Positions 1 through 6,925 of a stretch of 35,084 nucleotides of DNA are shown here, in pieces. The DNA lies in assembly GCA_023717565.1 (NCBI GenBank), contig JAMQPI010000178.1, positions 1-35,084 on the forward strand. Direction: 5' to 3'. Each line of letters starts with the position of its first letter. The stretch's first letter is position 1. The notes beneath the pieces were generated by a model, which made no database searches, was not told the origin of the DNA, and saw nothing but the letters and a program-made list of their open reading frames with translations. This stretch comes from Pyrinomonadaceae bacterium (lineage in GTDB: Bacteria > Acidobacteriota > Blastocatellia > Pyrinomonadales > Pyrinomonadaceae). The position numbers and the translations under genes were made by a program.

Positions 1-110
1 TTTGGAGTGCGGCGGCAAGGCTTTGCGCGACGCCGCTTTGGATTCTTGAAAGTCTTTCGGGCTCATCAACCCAAAGCGGCGTCGCGCAAAGCCTTGCCGC
101 CGCACTGCAA
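1..110. repeat. Long palindromic intergenic repeat, complete copy
   Basis: Positions 6-41 and 71-106 are perfect 36-base inverted arms around a 29-base loop, so the element folds into a very stable hairpin. The same 36-base arm recurs at 35013-35048 with a different loop, so this is a dispersed repeat family and not a single-copy terminator. No target-site duplication or transposase is visible. It could be a REP/MITE-like element. Identical stems with diverged loops suggest the stem is what is conserved. Confidence 0.85.
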
Positions 111-122
111 AATGGACGTGTC

Positions 123-167
123 CTGTAAAAAGTGACAGTTACTGAGGCCCCCGACGAGCGATAGAAT
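123..167 (+). promoter_or_regulatory. Promoter with CTGTMA-AAAG-TGACAG palindrome, site 1
   Basis: The near-palindrome CTGTAA-AAAG-TGACAG (123-138) runs into GTTAC (138-142). A TAGAAT -10-like box lies at 162-167, with 24 bases between GACA and the box. The hexamer at -35 spacing (TTACTG, 139-144) is poor, so an activator bound at the palindrome probably replaces the -35 contact. The lipoprotein gene starts 87 bases downstream. The same arrangement occurs at 3551, 6278, 15091 and 16029. Confidence 0.6.
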
Positions 168-253
168 CCCTCGCCTGAGCTTATTCTGCAAGATCCCCCG
201 ACTTATTACATTCGTGCCTTTGGCGCTGAAACACTGAGATGAGGAGGCGTGAT

Positions 254-835
254 ATGAAGAAAATGCATTTGGTTGCGGGCCTGGCGCTGCTCGGACTGGC
301 GCTATCTGCATGTCAGCAGGAAGCGGGCACGCCGTCTACCACCAATACGAGCGCGACTTCCACGACCGCGGCCACCGGTAAGGAGGACCCAGCCGTGGTT
401 GAGGAGGTTAAGGCGGTGCTCCAAAAACATGACAAGGCGCTCAACGACAAAAACGTCGATGCCGTGCTGGCAACCTTCTCAAACGATCCGAGGACAGTAG
501 TGCTCGGCACCGGTGAGGGAGAGCGGTTTGTCGGGGAGCAGACAATCAGAGAAGCCTACACCGAAATATTTAGAGACTACGATCCCGGTACCTTGATTAC
601 CAACTGCGACTGGAAGACCGGAGGAGTTGATTCGGCCGGCACGACTGCGTGGGTCGCTGCAACCTGCCAGGCGCAGGACTCTCTGAAGAGCAAGAAGCGA
701 GAGTATGTGCTCAATGTTTCGGGGGCGCTCCGGAAGGAAGGGGACGGTTGGCGGTTTGTGATGCTTCATATGTCCAATGCAACCAACGCAACACCACCAA
801 CCGAGGCCAACGCGAAGAGTGCTGCCGCAAAGTAG
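254..835 (+). CDS. NTF2/SnoaL-like lipoprotein
   Basis: Predicted secreted lipoprotein of 193 residues. A lysine-containing N-terminus and hydrophobic stretch end in the lipobox LSAC, so the mature protein should be lipid-anchored. A low-complexity Ser/Thr/Ala linker follows, then a domain of about 125 residues with the SnoaL/DUF4440 (NTF2-like fold) pattern: a helical start (VLQKHDKALNDKNVDAVL), then LGTGEGERFVG and a C-terminal GDGWRFVMLHMS strand. Such domains bind small ligands or act as enzymes; no substrate can be named. I chose ATG 254 because AGGAGG sits six bases upstream at 242-247; the in-frame ATG at 239 would place that ribosome site inside the gene. It is preceded by promoter site 1. 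Confidence 0.82.
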   Translation: MKKMHLVAGLALLGLALSACQQEAGTPSTTNTSATSTTAATGKEDPAVVEEVKAVLQKHDKALNDKNVDAVLATFSNDPRTVVLGTGEGERFVGEQTIREAYTEIFRDYDPGTLITNCDWKTGGVDSAGTTAWVAATCQAQDSLKSKKREYVLNVSGALRKEGDGWRFVMLHMSNATNATPPTEANAKSAAAK

Positions 836-844
836 ATTGGCGAG

Positions 845-959
845 CGTGAATCGTAAATCGTGAATCGTAAATCGTGAATAGTTAAGAACCCGGATTGATC
901 AAGTTCTCGCGAATGCTTTTTCGATTTTCGCTTTCACGATTCACGATTAACGATTCACG
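845..959. repeat. Tandem-plus-inverted repeat upstream of the RiPP precursor
   Basis: A unit related to ATCGTGAATCGTAA is repeated about 2.5 times at 845-878. Its inverted counterpart is at 933-959; the outer 24 bases pair with about two mismatches, enclosing a loop of roughly 60 bases. The element lies just before the precursor's ribosome site (TTGGAGA at about 970). It may be a dispersed repeat of the genome, a leader hairpin or an insertion scar. No coding function is seen. Confidence 0.65.
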
Positions 960-982
960 ACCTACCAGATTGGAGAACACCC

Positions 983-1315
983 ATGAGTGAAGAAAAGACA
1001 CATGAACAGGGAGCTGCGGAACCCAGTGAGCAGGAGTTGAAGAGTCGCAGAGATTTTCTGAAGAGTTTGGGGCGATGGTCATCAATTATCATCGGCGCAG
1101 CGGCAATGGGAGGGCTGATGCCACCCGAAGATGCTGCCGGGTGGGTTAACGGCAAGGCGGCGTGGGTTAACGGTCGCGGCGGGGGCGGTGGTGGCGCCGC
1201 GTGGGTGAACCGCTCTACCGGTTCGGCGGGTTGGGTGAACCGGGGAGGCGGATGGATCAACGGTGGGGGCGCCGGTTGGGTGAATCGCAGAAGCAGCTGG
1301 GTTAATCGTCACTGA
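983..1315 (+). CDS. RiPP precursor with Tat-like leader and seven W-[VI]-N core motifs
   Basis: A 110-residue protein. Residues 1-20 are acidic. SRRDFLK (21-27) matches the twin-arginine consensus and is followed by a short hydrophobic stretch (34-46), so Tat export is likely. Residues 53-110 are Gly/Ala/Arg-rich and carry W-[VI]-N at W54, W61, W74, W84, W91, W99 and W106. Trp-X-Asn fits the aromatic-X-X motif that triceptide-type radical SAM/SPASM enzymes crosslink into three-residue cyclophanes (Xye, Grr and Fxs families). The region resembles GrrA-type glycine-rich precursors in composition, but I cannot assign it to a named family. ATG 983 has GGAGA seven bases upstream. The two maturation genes follow on the same strand after a strong hairpin. 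No cysteine is present, so thioether products are excluded. Confidence 0.8.
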   Translation: MSEEKTHEQGAAEPSEQELKSRRDFLKSLGRWSSIIIGAAAMGGLMPPEDAAGWVNGKAAWVNGRGGGGGGAAWVNRSTGSAGWVNRGGGWINGGGAGWVNRRSSWVNRH

Positions 1316-1345
1316 ACCAAATTCTGGCGCCGCAATGAAAACAGG

Positions 1346-1428
1346 AACACGATCCACGAAATCACACGAAACCACACGAAGCAAGGCAACCGTTTCGTGT
1401 GGTTTCGTGTGATTTCGTGGATCGTGTT
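1346..1428. repeat. Perfect 35-base inverted repeat between precursor and maturase genes
   Basis: Arms 1346-1380 and 1394-1428 are perfectly complementary with a 13-base loop, built from a CACGAA/TTCGTG-rich unit. The hairpin lies after the precursor stop (1315) and before the partner gene (1472). It is followed by TTTTCTCTTTTT, so it could partly terminate or stabilise the precursor transcript and set a high precursor-to-enzyme ratio. It may equally be a dispersed repeat. Confidence 0.8.
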
Positions 1429-1471
1429 TTCTCTTTTTCCCAGCCTTGGTCCGACAACAACTGCGGAAGTC

Positions 1472-2290
1472 ATGGACGCTCTTATCTACAACATTCCCGC
1501 TCGCCTGGTTGGAGCGTACCAAGGTCGCCGCGTGATCGTGCGTTCTCACGACCCCGCCGAACTAGCAGACTCTATTTCACAACTAAAACCGGATGACGTC
1601 CTTTACGGCCAACTGCTTTCCCTTGACGTGGATGTTACGCCATTAACAAACTGGGAACAGTCCTTCCCCCTTGATCTGGTCATGAGGGACCCGGCTGAGT
1701 TTCCACTCCTTTACCGCTTCTCACATTTGCTCGACAAGCACAGGATCAGAGTCTCGATTCCGGTTACAGCCGGATTCGCAAAAGCTGTCTGGCTGACGCT
1801 CGCGCTCCACTTCCCGGTGAAGTTGGAAGTTGGCCAGCCTGATCAGGAGCTGGTCGAAGAGTTGCATAAGGTCCTGGAGCTTTACCTTCATCGTTCCACT
1901 GTCTCCGAACCTGTTGAATACTTTCACAGCACCTTCCTCTCGTACTTCCATCAGGAACCGTCGAGCCTCTGGTTCATTCAGGAGGAAGACCCGGAGCAGA
2001 TTAGGTTCGTCTCCGATAATGGCGAAGAGAGCGTATCGAAACGACTGAAGGGATTGCCCTTCCCAAACCTGAATGATCTTCGGGCAGAAGCACAGCAACT
2101 GGGCGGCGAAAAGAGCGAGTGTGATGATTGCGAGTTCTTCGATCGCTGTGGCGGTTACTTCAAGTGGCCAAACAAAGACTTTAGTTGTGAGGGTGTAAAG
2201 ACTCTGTTCGGCACCATGAGAACTGCGGCCGCGGAGTTGCGAGCGGATCTCAATCGCGTTCCGATAGCACTGGGAGCACCACAGCGATGA
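1472..2290 (+). CDS. Radical-SAM partner protein with partial SPASM-like cysteine cluster
   Basis: A 272-residue protein, not assigned to a named family. There is no CxxxCxxC motif, so it should not cleave SAM by itself. The C-terminus has C217-x2-C220-x5-C226-x12-C239, including CGGYFKWP, which copies the CX2CX5C part of a SPASM/Twitch auxiliary cluster but lacks the usual CX3C. The rest looks like an alpha/beta scaffold and contains the paired phrases VGQPDQELVEELHKVLELYL and FPNLNDLRAEAQQLGG. It may be a catalytically dead radical-SAM-like subunit that binds precursor or supports electron transfer. I chose ATG 1472, with GGAAG just upstream, because the longer reading frame to 1397 starts inside the perfect hairpin. 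Its stop overlaps the next start as ATGA, implying translational coupling. Confidence 0.75.
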   Translation: MDALIYNIPARLVGAYQGRRVIVRSHDPAELADSISQLKPDDVLYGQLLSLDVDVTPLTNWEQSFPLDLVMRDPAEFPLLYRFSHLLDKHRIRVSIPVTAGFAKAVWLTLALHFPVKLEVGQPDQELVEELHKVLELYLHRSTVSEPVEYFHSTFLSYFHQEPSSLWFIQEEDPEQIRFVSDNGEESVSKRLKGLPFPNLNDLRAEAQQLGGEKSECDDCEFFDRCGGYFKWPNKDFSCEGVKTLFGTMRTAAAELRADLNRVPIALGAPQR

Positions 2291-3534
2291 TGAAAAATCA
2301 CCTCTCGATAATTTTCCTCCCCACCAACAAGTGCAATGTAAATTGTGAATACTGCTTTGAGGACAAGACAGACGACCGGATGACGCTCAACCAACTGACG
2401 CACGTCACCAATAAGATTTTTGATTTTCTTGATGAAAGCGACATCAGTGCATTGACGCTTCACTGGCAGGGAGGCGAGATCATGACGATGCCTCCGAGTT
2501 GGTTTGAAGAGGCCCATGAAGCGATCGATGCCCTTGCCAAGGCCCGGAACAAAAAGGTCGATCATGGCCTGCAAACGAACATGATCGCCTACTCGCCGCG
2601 CTGGAATAAGGTAATTGCTAACATGTTCGGCAACAGTGTCGGCACCTCAATGGACTATCCAAATCTCTACCGCAAGATGTTTACTGCCGGCCCCGATGAA
2701 TACACCAGAATTTGGAAGCGAAATGTTCGGACTGCGCGAGATGCCGGAATCAAGGTCGGTGTGATCGCTGTCCCCAACCAGGCGACCCTCGCTGTTGGCG
2801 CCGAGGCCTTCTACTCTTTCTTTGTTGATGAGTTAGGCATTACTGATTTTCAGGTCAATACTCCTTTTCCAGGCGGCGAGCAAAACGGCGTGAAAAAGGA
2901 TCTGGCGCTCGAGAACGAAGAGTTGAGCCGGTTCTTCGTCGACCTGGCGGATATCTGGGCGGACCGCGGACGCGACGCAGGCGTCAAGCTTGGCCCAATC
3001 GATCAGCTGGTCGAATACTTTTCCGGCGAGCCGAGTTGCTTGCCCTGCATCTGGCAGACGAATTGTGCGGACGAGTTCATTTCGATCGACGCGCGTGGCC
3101 ACGTCGCACAGTGTGACTGCTGGGTTACCAGCTACCCCGAGTACTTCTTCGGAAACATCTTCGACCCCGGATCACTTGCTGATTTGCTCAAGAACAGTCC
3201 GGCTCGCAAGCAATTCCTCGAGCGACCGGCGAAGATTCTTGATCAAGGATGCATCGAGTGTGACTACCTGTCGCTTTGCCACGGCGGCTGTCCCGTCAGG
3301 ACTTACACCTTCCGCAATACTCTGTTTGAGAAAGACCCGTACTGCCAACTTTACAAGAACCTGTTTCGACATACCGAAGAATTGGCGGCTATACTTGCCG
3401 GCGATCAATTTCTGCCTGCCGGTTCTCTACGTGCTCAACGCGGAAAGTCGTGTAGCAGCCACACGGCGATCGACAATGATTTGTCCTGGCAGGTCGGGCC
3501 GCTCGTGCAGATCGACCGTCGCCGCAGTCTGTAA
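2287..3534 (+). CDS. Radical SAM/SPASM peptide maturase
   Basis: A 415-residue radical SAM enzyme. The SAM-cluster motif is C16-x3-C20-x2-C23 (CNVNCEYC). The SPASM region is complete: C260-x10-G271-x4-C276, then C322-x2-C325-x5-C331-x3-C335 and C353, enough for two auxiliary 4Fe-4S clusters as in anSME, GrrM and XyeB-type enzymes. Given the upstream precursor with W-[VI]-N repeats, the likely role is C-C crosslinking of Trp to Asn side chains; this is inference. The gene overlaps the partner gene by four bases. An alternative is anaerobic sulfatase maturation, since anSME has similar length and motifs and a CSPTR sulfatase lies downstream, but the coupling to the partner and precursor favours peptide maturation. 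Confidence 0.88.
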   Translation: MMKNHLSIIFLPTNKCNVNCEYCFEDKTDDRMTLNQLTHVTNKIFDFLDESDISALTLHWQGGEIMTMPPSWFEEAHEAIDALAKARNKKVDHGLQTNMIAYSPRWNKVIANMFGNSVGTSMDYPNLYRKMFTAGPDEYTRIWKRNVRTARDAGIKVGVIAVPNQATLAVGAEAFYSFFVDELGITDFQVNTPFPGGEQNGVKKDLALENEELSRFFVDLADIWADRGRDAGVKLGPIDQLVEYFSGEPSCLPCIWQTNCADEFISIDARGHVAQCDCWVTSYPEYFFGNIFDPGSLADLLKNSPARKQFLERPAKILDQGCIECDYLSLCHGGCPVRTYTFRNTLFEKDPYCQLYKNLFRHTEELAAILAGDQFLPAGSLRAQRGKSCSSHTAIDNDLSWQVGPLVQIDRRRSL

Positions 3535-3550
3535 CCTACAGACGTTAGTT

Positions 3551-3586
3551 TTGACAGTTCACAGGAGAATGCTTTCCGTCTAGAAT
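3551..3586 (+). promoter_or_regulatory. Promoter with GACAGTT element, site 2 (half site)
   Basis: TTGACAGTTCAC (3551-3562) matches the right half of the shared element, and TAGAAT lies at 3581-3586. The 24-base gap between GACA and the -10 box is the same as at sites 1, 3 and 4. The left palindrome half is missing, but TTCACA at 3558-3563 is a better -35 hexamer at 17-base spacing, which may make an activator less necessary. It drives the sulfatase gene at 3651. Confidence 0.5.
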
Positions 3587-3650
3587 ATCAACATTATTCA
3601 CACCGCAGCCGAATCGCGATCGCGACGGCAAATTAGTTAGGAGAAACAAA

Positions 3651-6026
3651 ATGTCAACAAGTCGCAAGATCCGATTTGCACATCTGCTGCTTTTTACAAT
3701 TGCCGCGCTGACCTTTGGTTGTAATCAACCGACGGAAGAGACTGCTACTTCCAATAGTGCGGCATCCGATAAATTAGACCGCACAGTCCTACCGATCCCT
3801 GAACCAAAGAGGCAAACCTACAAGGAGTTGGATGCCCGAAATGCAAAAGCACCGGCACGATGGGAAGTGAAAGCCCCCGAGGGAGCCCCGAACGTAGTCG
3901 TCGTATTAGTCGACGATATAGGTTTTGGGGCCTCTGCCGCTTTTGGCGGACCAATCAATATGCCCAATCTGGATAAGGTCGCCGCCACAGGACTCAAGTA
4001 CAACCGCTTTCACACTACTGCATTGTGCTCACCGACACGCGTTGCGTTGCTCACCGGTTACAACCATCACAGCAACAATGCGGGATCGATCATGGAAACC
4101 TCGACGGCATTTCCGGGCAATACCGGCGTCAGGCCCCAGTCGATAACTCCGATGGCTGAAGTTCTCAGGCAGAATGGATTCAGCACGGCGGCCTTTGGCA
4201 AGTATCACGAAACGCCGCCTTGGGAGATCTCGGCGGCCGGGCCATACGACCGTTGGCCGACACATTCCGGGTTTGAAAAATTCTACGGCTTTATCGGCGG
4301 CGAGACGAACCAGTATGCACCGCTGGTCTACGACGGGACCGCTCAGGTCGAGCTTCCGGAAGATCCGAAATATCATTTCACGACCGATATGACCAACCAG
4401 GCAATGTCGTGGATGAAATTCCAGAAAGCGTTGAGCCCGGACAAGCCGTTCTATATCTATTTCGCACCCGGTGCGACTCATGCACCGCATCATGTTCCAG
4501 CCGAGTGGCGTGACAAGTACAAGGGCAAGTTCGATCAGGGCTGGGACAAGGTTAGAGAAGAAACCCTGGCTCGCCAGATCAAACTCGGTGTAGTACCGGC
4601 TGGAACAAAGCTCGCTCCGAAACACAAAGACATCAAAGATTGGACGGCGCTGTCGGCGGACGAGAAAAAGCTGTTCACCCGGCAGATGGAGACATATGCA
4701 GGCTTTGCCGAACATACCGACAACGAGATCGGCAGACTTTACAGTGCCATTGAAGAAGTTGGGCAAGCGGACAATACATTGTTTGTCTACATCGTCGGCG
4801 ACAACGGCGCCAGCGCCGAAGGTCAAATGAACGGGACGTTCAATGAGATGTCGTTTTTCAATGCTGCGCCGGAAACTGTAGCGGGTATGTTGGAGCATTA
4901 TGACGAGTGGGGCGGCCCAAGCACGTATCCGCATTATCCTGCGGGATGGGCAGTTGCCATGGATACTCCGTTCACTTATACCAAGCAGGTGGCCTCTGAC
5001 TTTGGCGGCACGCGTAACGGAATGGTGATCCATTGGCCAAAAGGAATTAAGGCAAAGGGCGAGGTTCGGTCGCAGTTTGGTCATGTGGTCGATATCGCTC
5101 CAACAGTTTACGAGGTCGCCAAGATCCCGGCCCCAAAAAAGGTGAACGGAATAGATCAGGATCCACTTGAAGGCAAGAGCCTGGTTTATTCGTTTGATAA
5201 TGCCGGTGCGAAGGAGACACATACCGTTCAGTATTTCGAGATGTTCGGAAACCGCGCTATCTACGCCGACGGTTGGTATGCGCGTACTATCCACAGGCCG
5301 GCGTGGAGAGGAAAGGCCGACCAGTCGCTTTTGGAGGATCCGTGGGATCTTTACAATTCTAACGATGACTTCAGCCTGTCGAACAACGTCGCCACCACTA
5401 ACGCGGACAAGCTGAAGGAACTCCAGGCACTGTTCATGACTGAGGCTGAGAAATATCACGTGCTGCCGATCGACGACCGGCTGCTGGAAAGGACCAACGC
5501 CGAACTTGTCGGCAGGCCGACGGTAATGGAAGGACGCAACACCGTCACGTACGGGCCGGGCATGAAAGGCATGGGCGTCGATATCTTCATCGCCACCCCG
5601 GGCAAGTCTTATACGATGACGGCCAATGTCGATGTTAAGGCAGGAGATAACGGTGTGATCGTCGCTCAAGGTGGTAGGTTTGGAGGATTCTCGTTCTATC
5701 TAAAGGGCGGTAAACCGGCATTTACTTACAACTATCTAGGTCTCGAGAAGTGGGACGTAATCTCGTCACAAGCCCTGAGCCCGGGTAATCACATTGTCGT
5801 TTACGAGTTCAAATCCGATGGCGGACTGGGAAAAGGCGGAGTCGGAACGATCACTGTCGACGGAAACAAGGTCGGCGAGGGGCGCATCGCCAAGACTCAG
5901 CCGGGCATTTTCTCAGTTGATGACCTTGCTGACGTCGGCACCGATGACGGAACCCAAGTGACGGACTACGGCGGGTCTCGTAAGTTTACGGGCACGCTCA
6001 ATAGGGTAACTATCGTAACCAAATAG
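3651..6026 (+). CDS. Arylsulfatase lipoprotein (formylglycine-dependent)
   Basis: A 791-residue type I sulfatase of the alkaline-phosphatase superfamily. The N-terminus is a lipoprotein signal with lipobox LTFGC (Cys24). The domain opens with NVVVVLVDDIGFG, whose paired aspartates bind calcium. The active-site motif is C126-S-P-T-R followed by VALLTG; Cys126 would be oxidised to formylglycine. GDNG near residues 383-386 supplies further metal ligands. The last 170 residues (from GPGMKGMGVDIF) form a beta-rich LamG-like domain seen in long bacterial arylsulfatases. The substrate is unknown. AGGAG lies nine bases before ATG 3651. Its promoter carries the shared element, and a strong terminator follows at 6048. 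No FGE-type maturase is present in the window. Confidence 0.95.
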   Translation: MSTSRKIRFAHLLLFTIAALTFGCNQPTEETATSNSAASDKLDRTVLPIPEPKRQTYKELDARNAKAPARWEVKAPEGAPNVVVVLVDDIGFGASAAFGGPINMPNLDKVAATGLKYNRFHTTALCSPTRVALLTGYNHHSNNAGSIMETSTAFPGNTGVRPQSITPMAEVLRQNGFSTAAFGKYHETPPWEISAAGPYDRWPTHSGFEKFYGFIGGETNQYAPLVYDGTAQVELPEDPKYHFTTDMTNQAMSWMKFQKALSPDKPFYIYFAPGATHAPHHVPAEWRDKYKGKFDQGWDKVREETLARQIKLGVVPAGTKLAPKHKDIKDWTALSADEKKLFTRQMETYAGFAEHTDNEIGRLYSAIEEVGQADNTLFVYIVGDNGASAEGQMNGTFNEMSFFNAAPETVAGMLEHYDEWGGPSTYPHYPAGWAVAMDTPFTYTKQVASDFGGTRNGMVIHWPKGIKAKGEVRSQFGHVVDIAPTVYEVAKIPAPKKVNGIDQDPLEGKSLVYSFDNAGAKETHTVQYFEMFGNRAIYADGWYARTIHRPAWRGKADQSLLEDPWDLYNSNDDFSLSNNVATTNADKLKELQALFMTEAEKYHVLPIDDRLLERTNAELVGRPTVMEGRNTVTYGPGMKGMGVDIFIATPGKSYTMTANVDVKAGDNGVIVAQGGRFGGFSFYLKGGKPAFTYNYLGLEKWDVISSQALSPGNHIVVYEFKSDGGLGKGGVGTITVDGNKVGEGRIAKTQPGIFSVDDLADVGTDDGTQVTDYGGSRKFTGTLNRVTIVTK

Positions 6027-6047
6027 ATCCGTCCCTGGCTCAACACG

Positions 6048-6083
6048 AACGGCTGTAACTCTTGAGAGTTACAGCCGTTTTCA
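6048..6083 (+). terminator. Rho-independent terminator of the arylsulfatase gene
   Basis: Perfect 14-base arms (6048-6061 and 6066-6079) enclose the loop TTGA, and the stem ends in TTTT followed by CATT. It lies 22 bases after the sulfatase stop. Confidence 0.9.
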
Positions 6084-6277
6084 TTCCGCGAAACAATTGT
6101 GAGTTGGCAGGTTTGGATGCCCACAGGCTTGCTGCCTTGTAGTCAACAACCTTACTTAGGTTTCTGCTTAGCTCTCTTCTTTTTCTTTGCGAAGAACGGA
6201 CGCTTGAAGACACACTGAGTGGTACTGGAGCTGGTTGAGCTTAGGATCCAATGGCTAAGTTAGATGTTCCGCTTAGC
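6084..6277. other. Intergenic stretch without a recognised gene
   Basis: Between the terminator and promoter site 3 I see no gene with a start codon and ribosome site. The minus strand is open for about 30 codons ending at 6152 and would give a very basic tail (AKKKKRAKQKPK), which might be the end of a lost gene. Confidence 0.5.
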
Positions 6278-6322
6278 CTGTCAAAAGTGACAGTTACCTG
6301 CTAGTTTTCTCGCCGCTAAACT
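6278..6322 (+). promoter_or_regulatory. Promoter with perfect CTGTCA-AAAG-TGACAG palindrome, site 3
   Basis: A perfect 6+4+6 palindrome covers 6278-6293 and continues as TTAC. The -10-like box TAAACT lies at 6317-6322, again 24 bases after GACA. The palindrome centre is about 43 bases before the expected transcription start, the usual position for a class II activator. The gene starting at 6364 follows; this is the clearest of the five sites. Confidence 0.65.
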
Positions 6323-6363
6323 CAAACTATAGCTTGACCTGTCTAATAAGAGGAGAAACCAAA

Positions 6364-6828
6364 GTGAAACTCATTAAAGTCTTGATTCTTTGTGTAGCAG
6401 CGCTGGCTGCGGTTCCCGCCTTCGCGCAGGACACCAACATGCAAATCTTGCTCGACAAGGTGAAGGCAGACAAGAAGCTGGTGGTAGCCGCAAACATGGA
6501 TCTCAACGAAGCCGAGGGAAAAGCGTTCTGGCCGATCTACGATGCGTACCAGAAAGATCTTCAGGCCATCAACGACCGCCTCGGCAAAACTATTCTCGCC
6601 TACGCAGACGCCTACAACAAAAATGCACTGACCGACGCGCAGGCAAAGCAGTTGACCAACGAAGCGCTGACCATTGACCAGGATGAAGTCACCATGCGCA
6701 AGAGCTACGCGGCCAGGCTCGAGCGCGGGTTACCGGGGAAGAAGGTAGCGCGTTACCTCCAGATCGAAAACAAGATCCGAGCCGCGATTCGGATGGACCT
6801 GGCGGCCGGTATTCCGCTGGTTCAGTGA
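6364..6828 (+). CDS. Small periplasmic helical protein (Spy/CpxP-like composition)
   Basis: A 154-residue exported protein. The signal peptide ends in VPAFAQ. The mature part is almost entirely helical and charged, with FWPIYDAYQKDLQAI, LTDAQAKQLTNEAL and the C-terminal VARYLQIENKIRAAI, resembling LTxxQ-type periplasmic chaperones in pattern, though no LTxxQ motif is exact. A role in envelope homeostasis is possible but unproven. The start is GTG 6364, because GAGGAG lies eight bases upstream; the in-frame codon at 6334 would come before that site. It is the first gene after promoter site 3, and the second sulfatase follows 97 bases later with no obvious terminator, so the two may be co-transcribed. 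Confidence 0.75.
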   Translation: MKLIKVLILCVAALAAVPAFAQDTNMQILLDKVKADKKLVVAANMDLNEAEGKAFWPIYDAYQKDLQAINDRLGKTILAYADAYNKNALTDAQAKQLTNEALTIDQDEVTMRKSYAARLERGLPGKKVARYLQIENKIRAAIRMDLAAGIPLVQ

Positions 6829-6925
6829 TGAGCAGCTACGAGTGAGCAAGGAATTAGGCAGCTACGGACGAAACGCCCCGCACTCCGTAAACATTAACCT
6901 CCAACTATAGGGAGCGAAGACATCC

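Noticed and set aside
845-959. CRISPR-like array
   Set aside because: The repeats are short, tandem without spacers, and form an inverted pair; no cas genes are present.
2287-3534. Annotating the radical SAM enzyme as anaerobic sulfatase maturase (anSME)
   Set aside because: Length, SPASM spacing and a sulfatase downstream fit, but the four-base overlap with the partner gene and the W-[VI]-N precursor upstream fit a peptide maturase better; kept as an alternative.
4029-5669. 546-codon open frame on the minus strand
   Set aside because: Lies wholly opposite the arylsulfatase gene, whose motifs are intact; the minus-strand product resembles no family.
6152-6260. Basic minus-strand frame ending AKKKKRAKQKPK
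   Set aside because: No start codon or ribosome site; about 30 codons only. Could be a gene remnant but cannot be supported.
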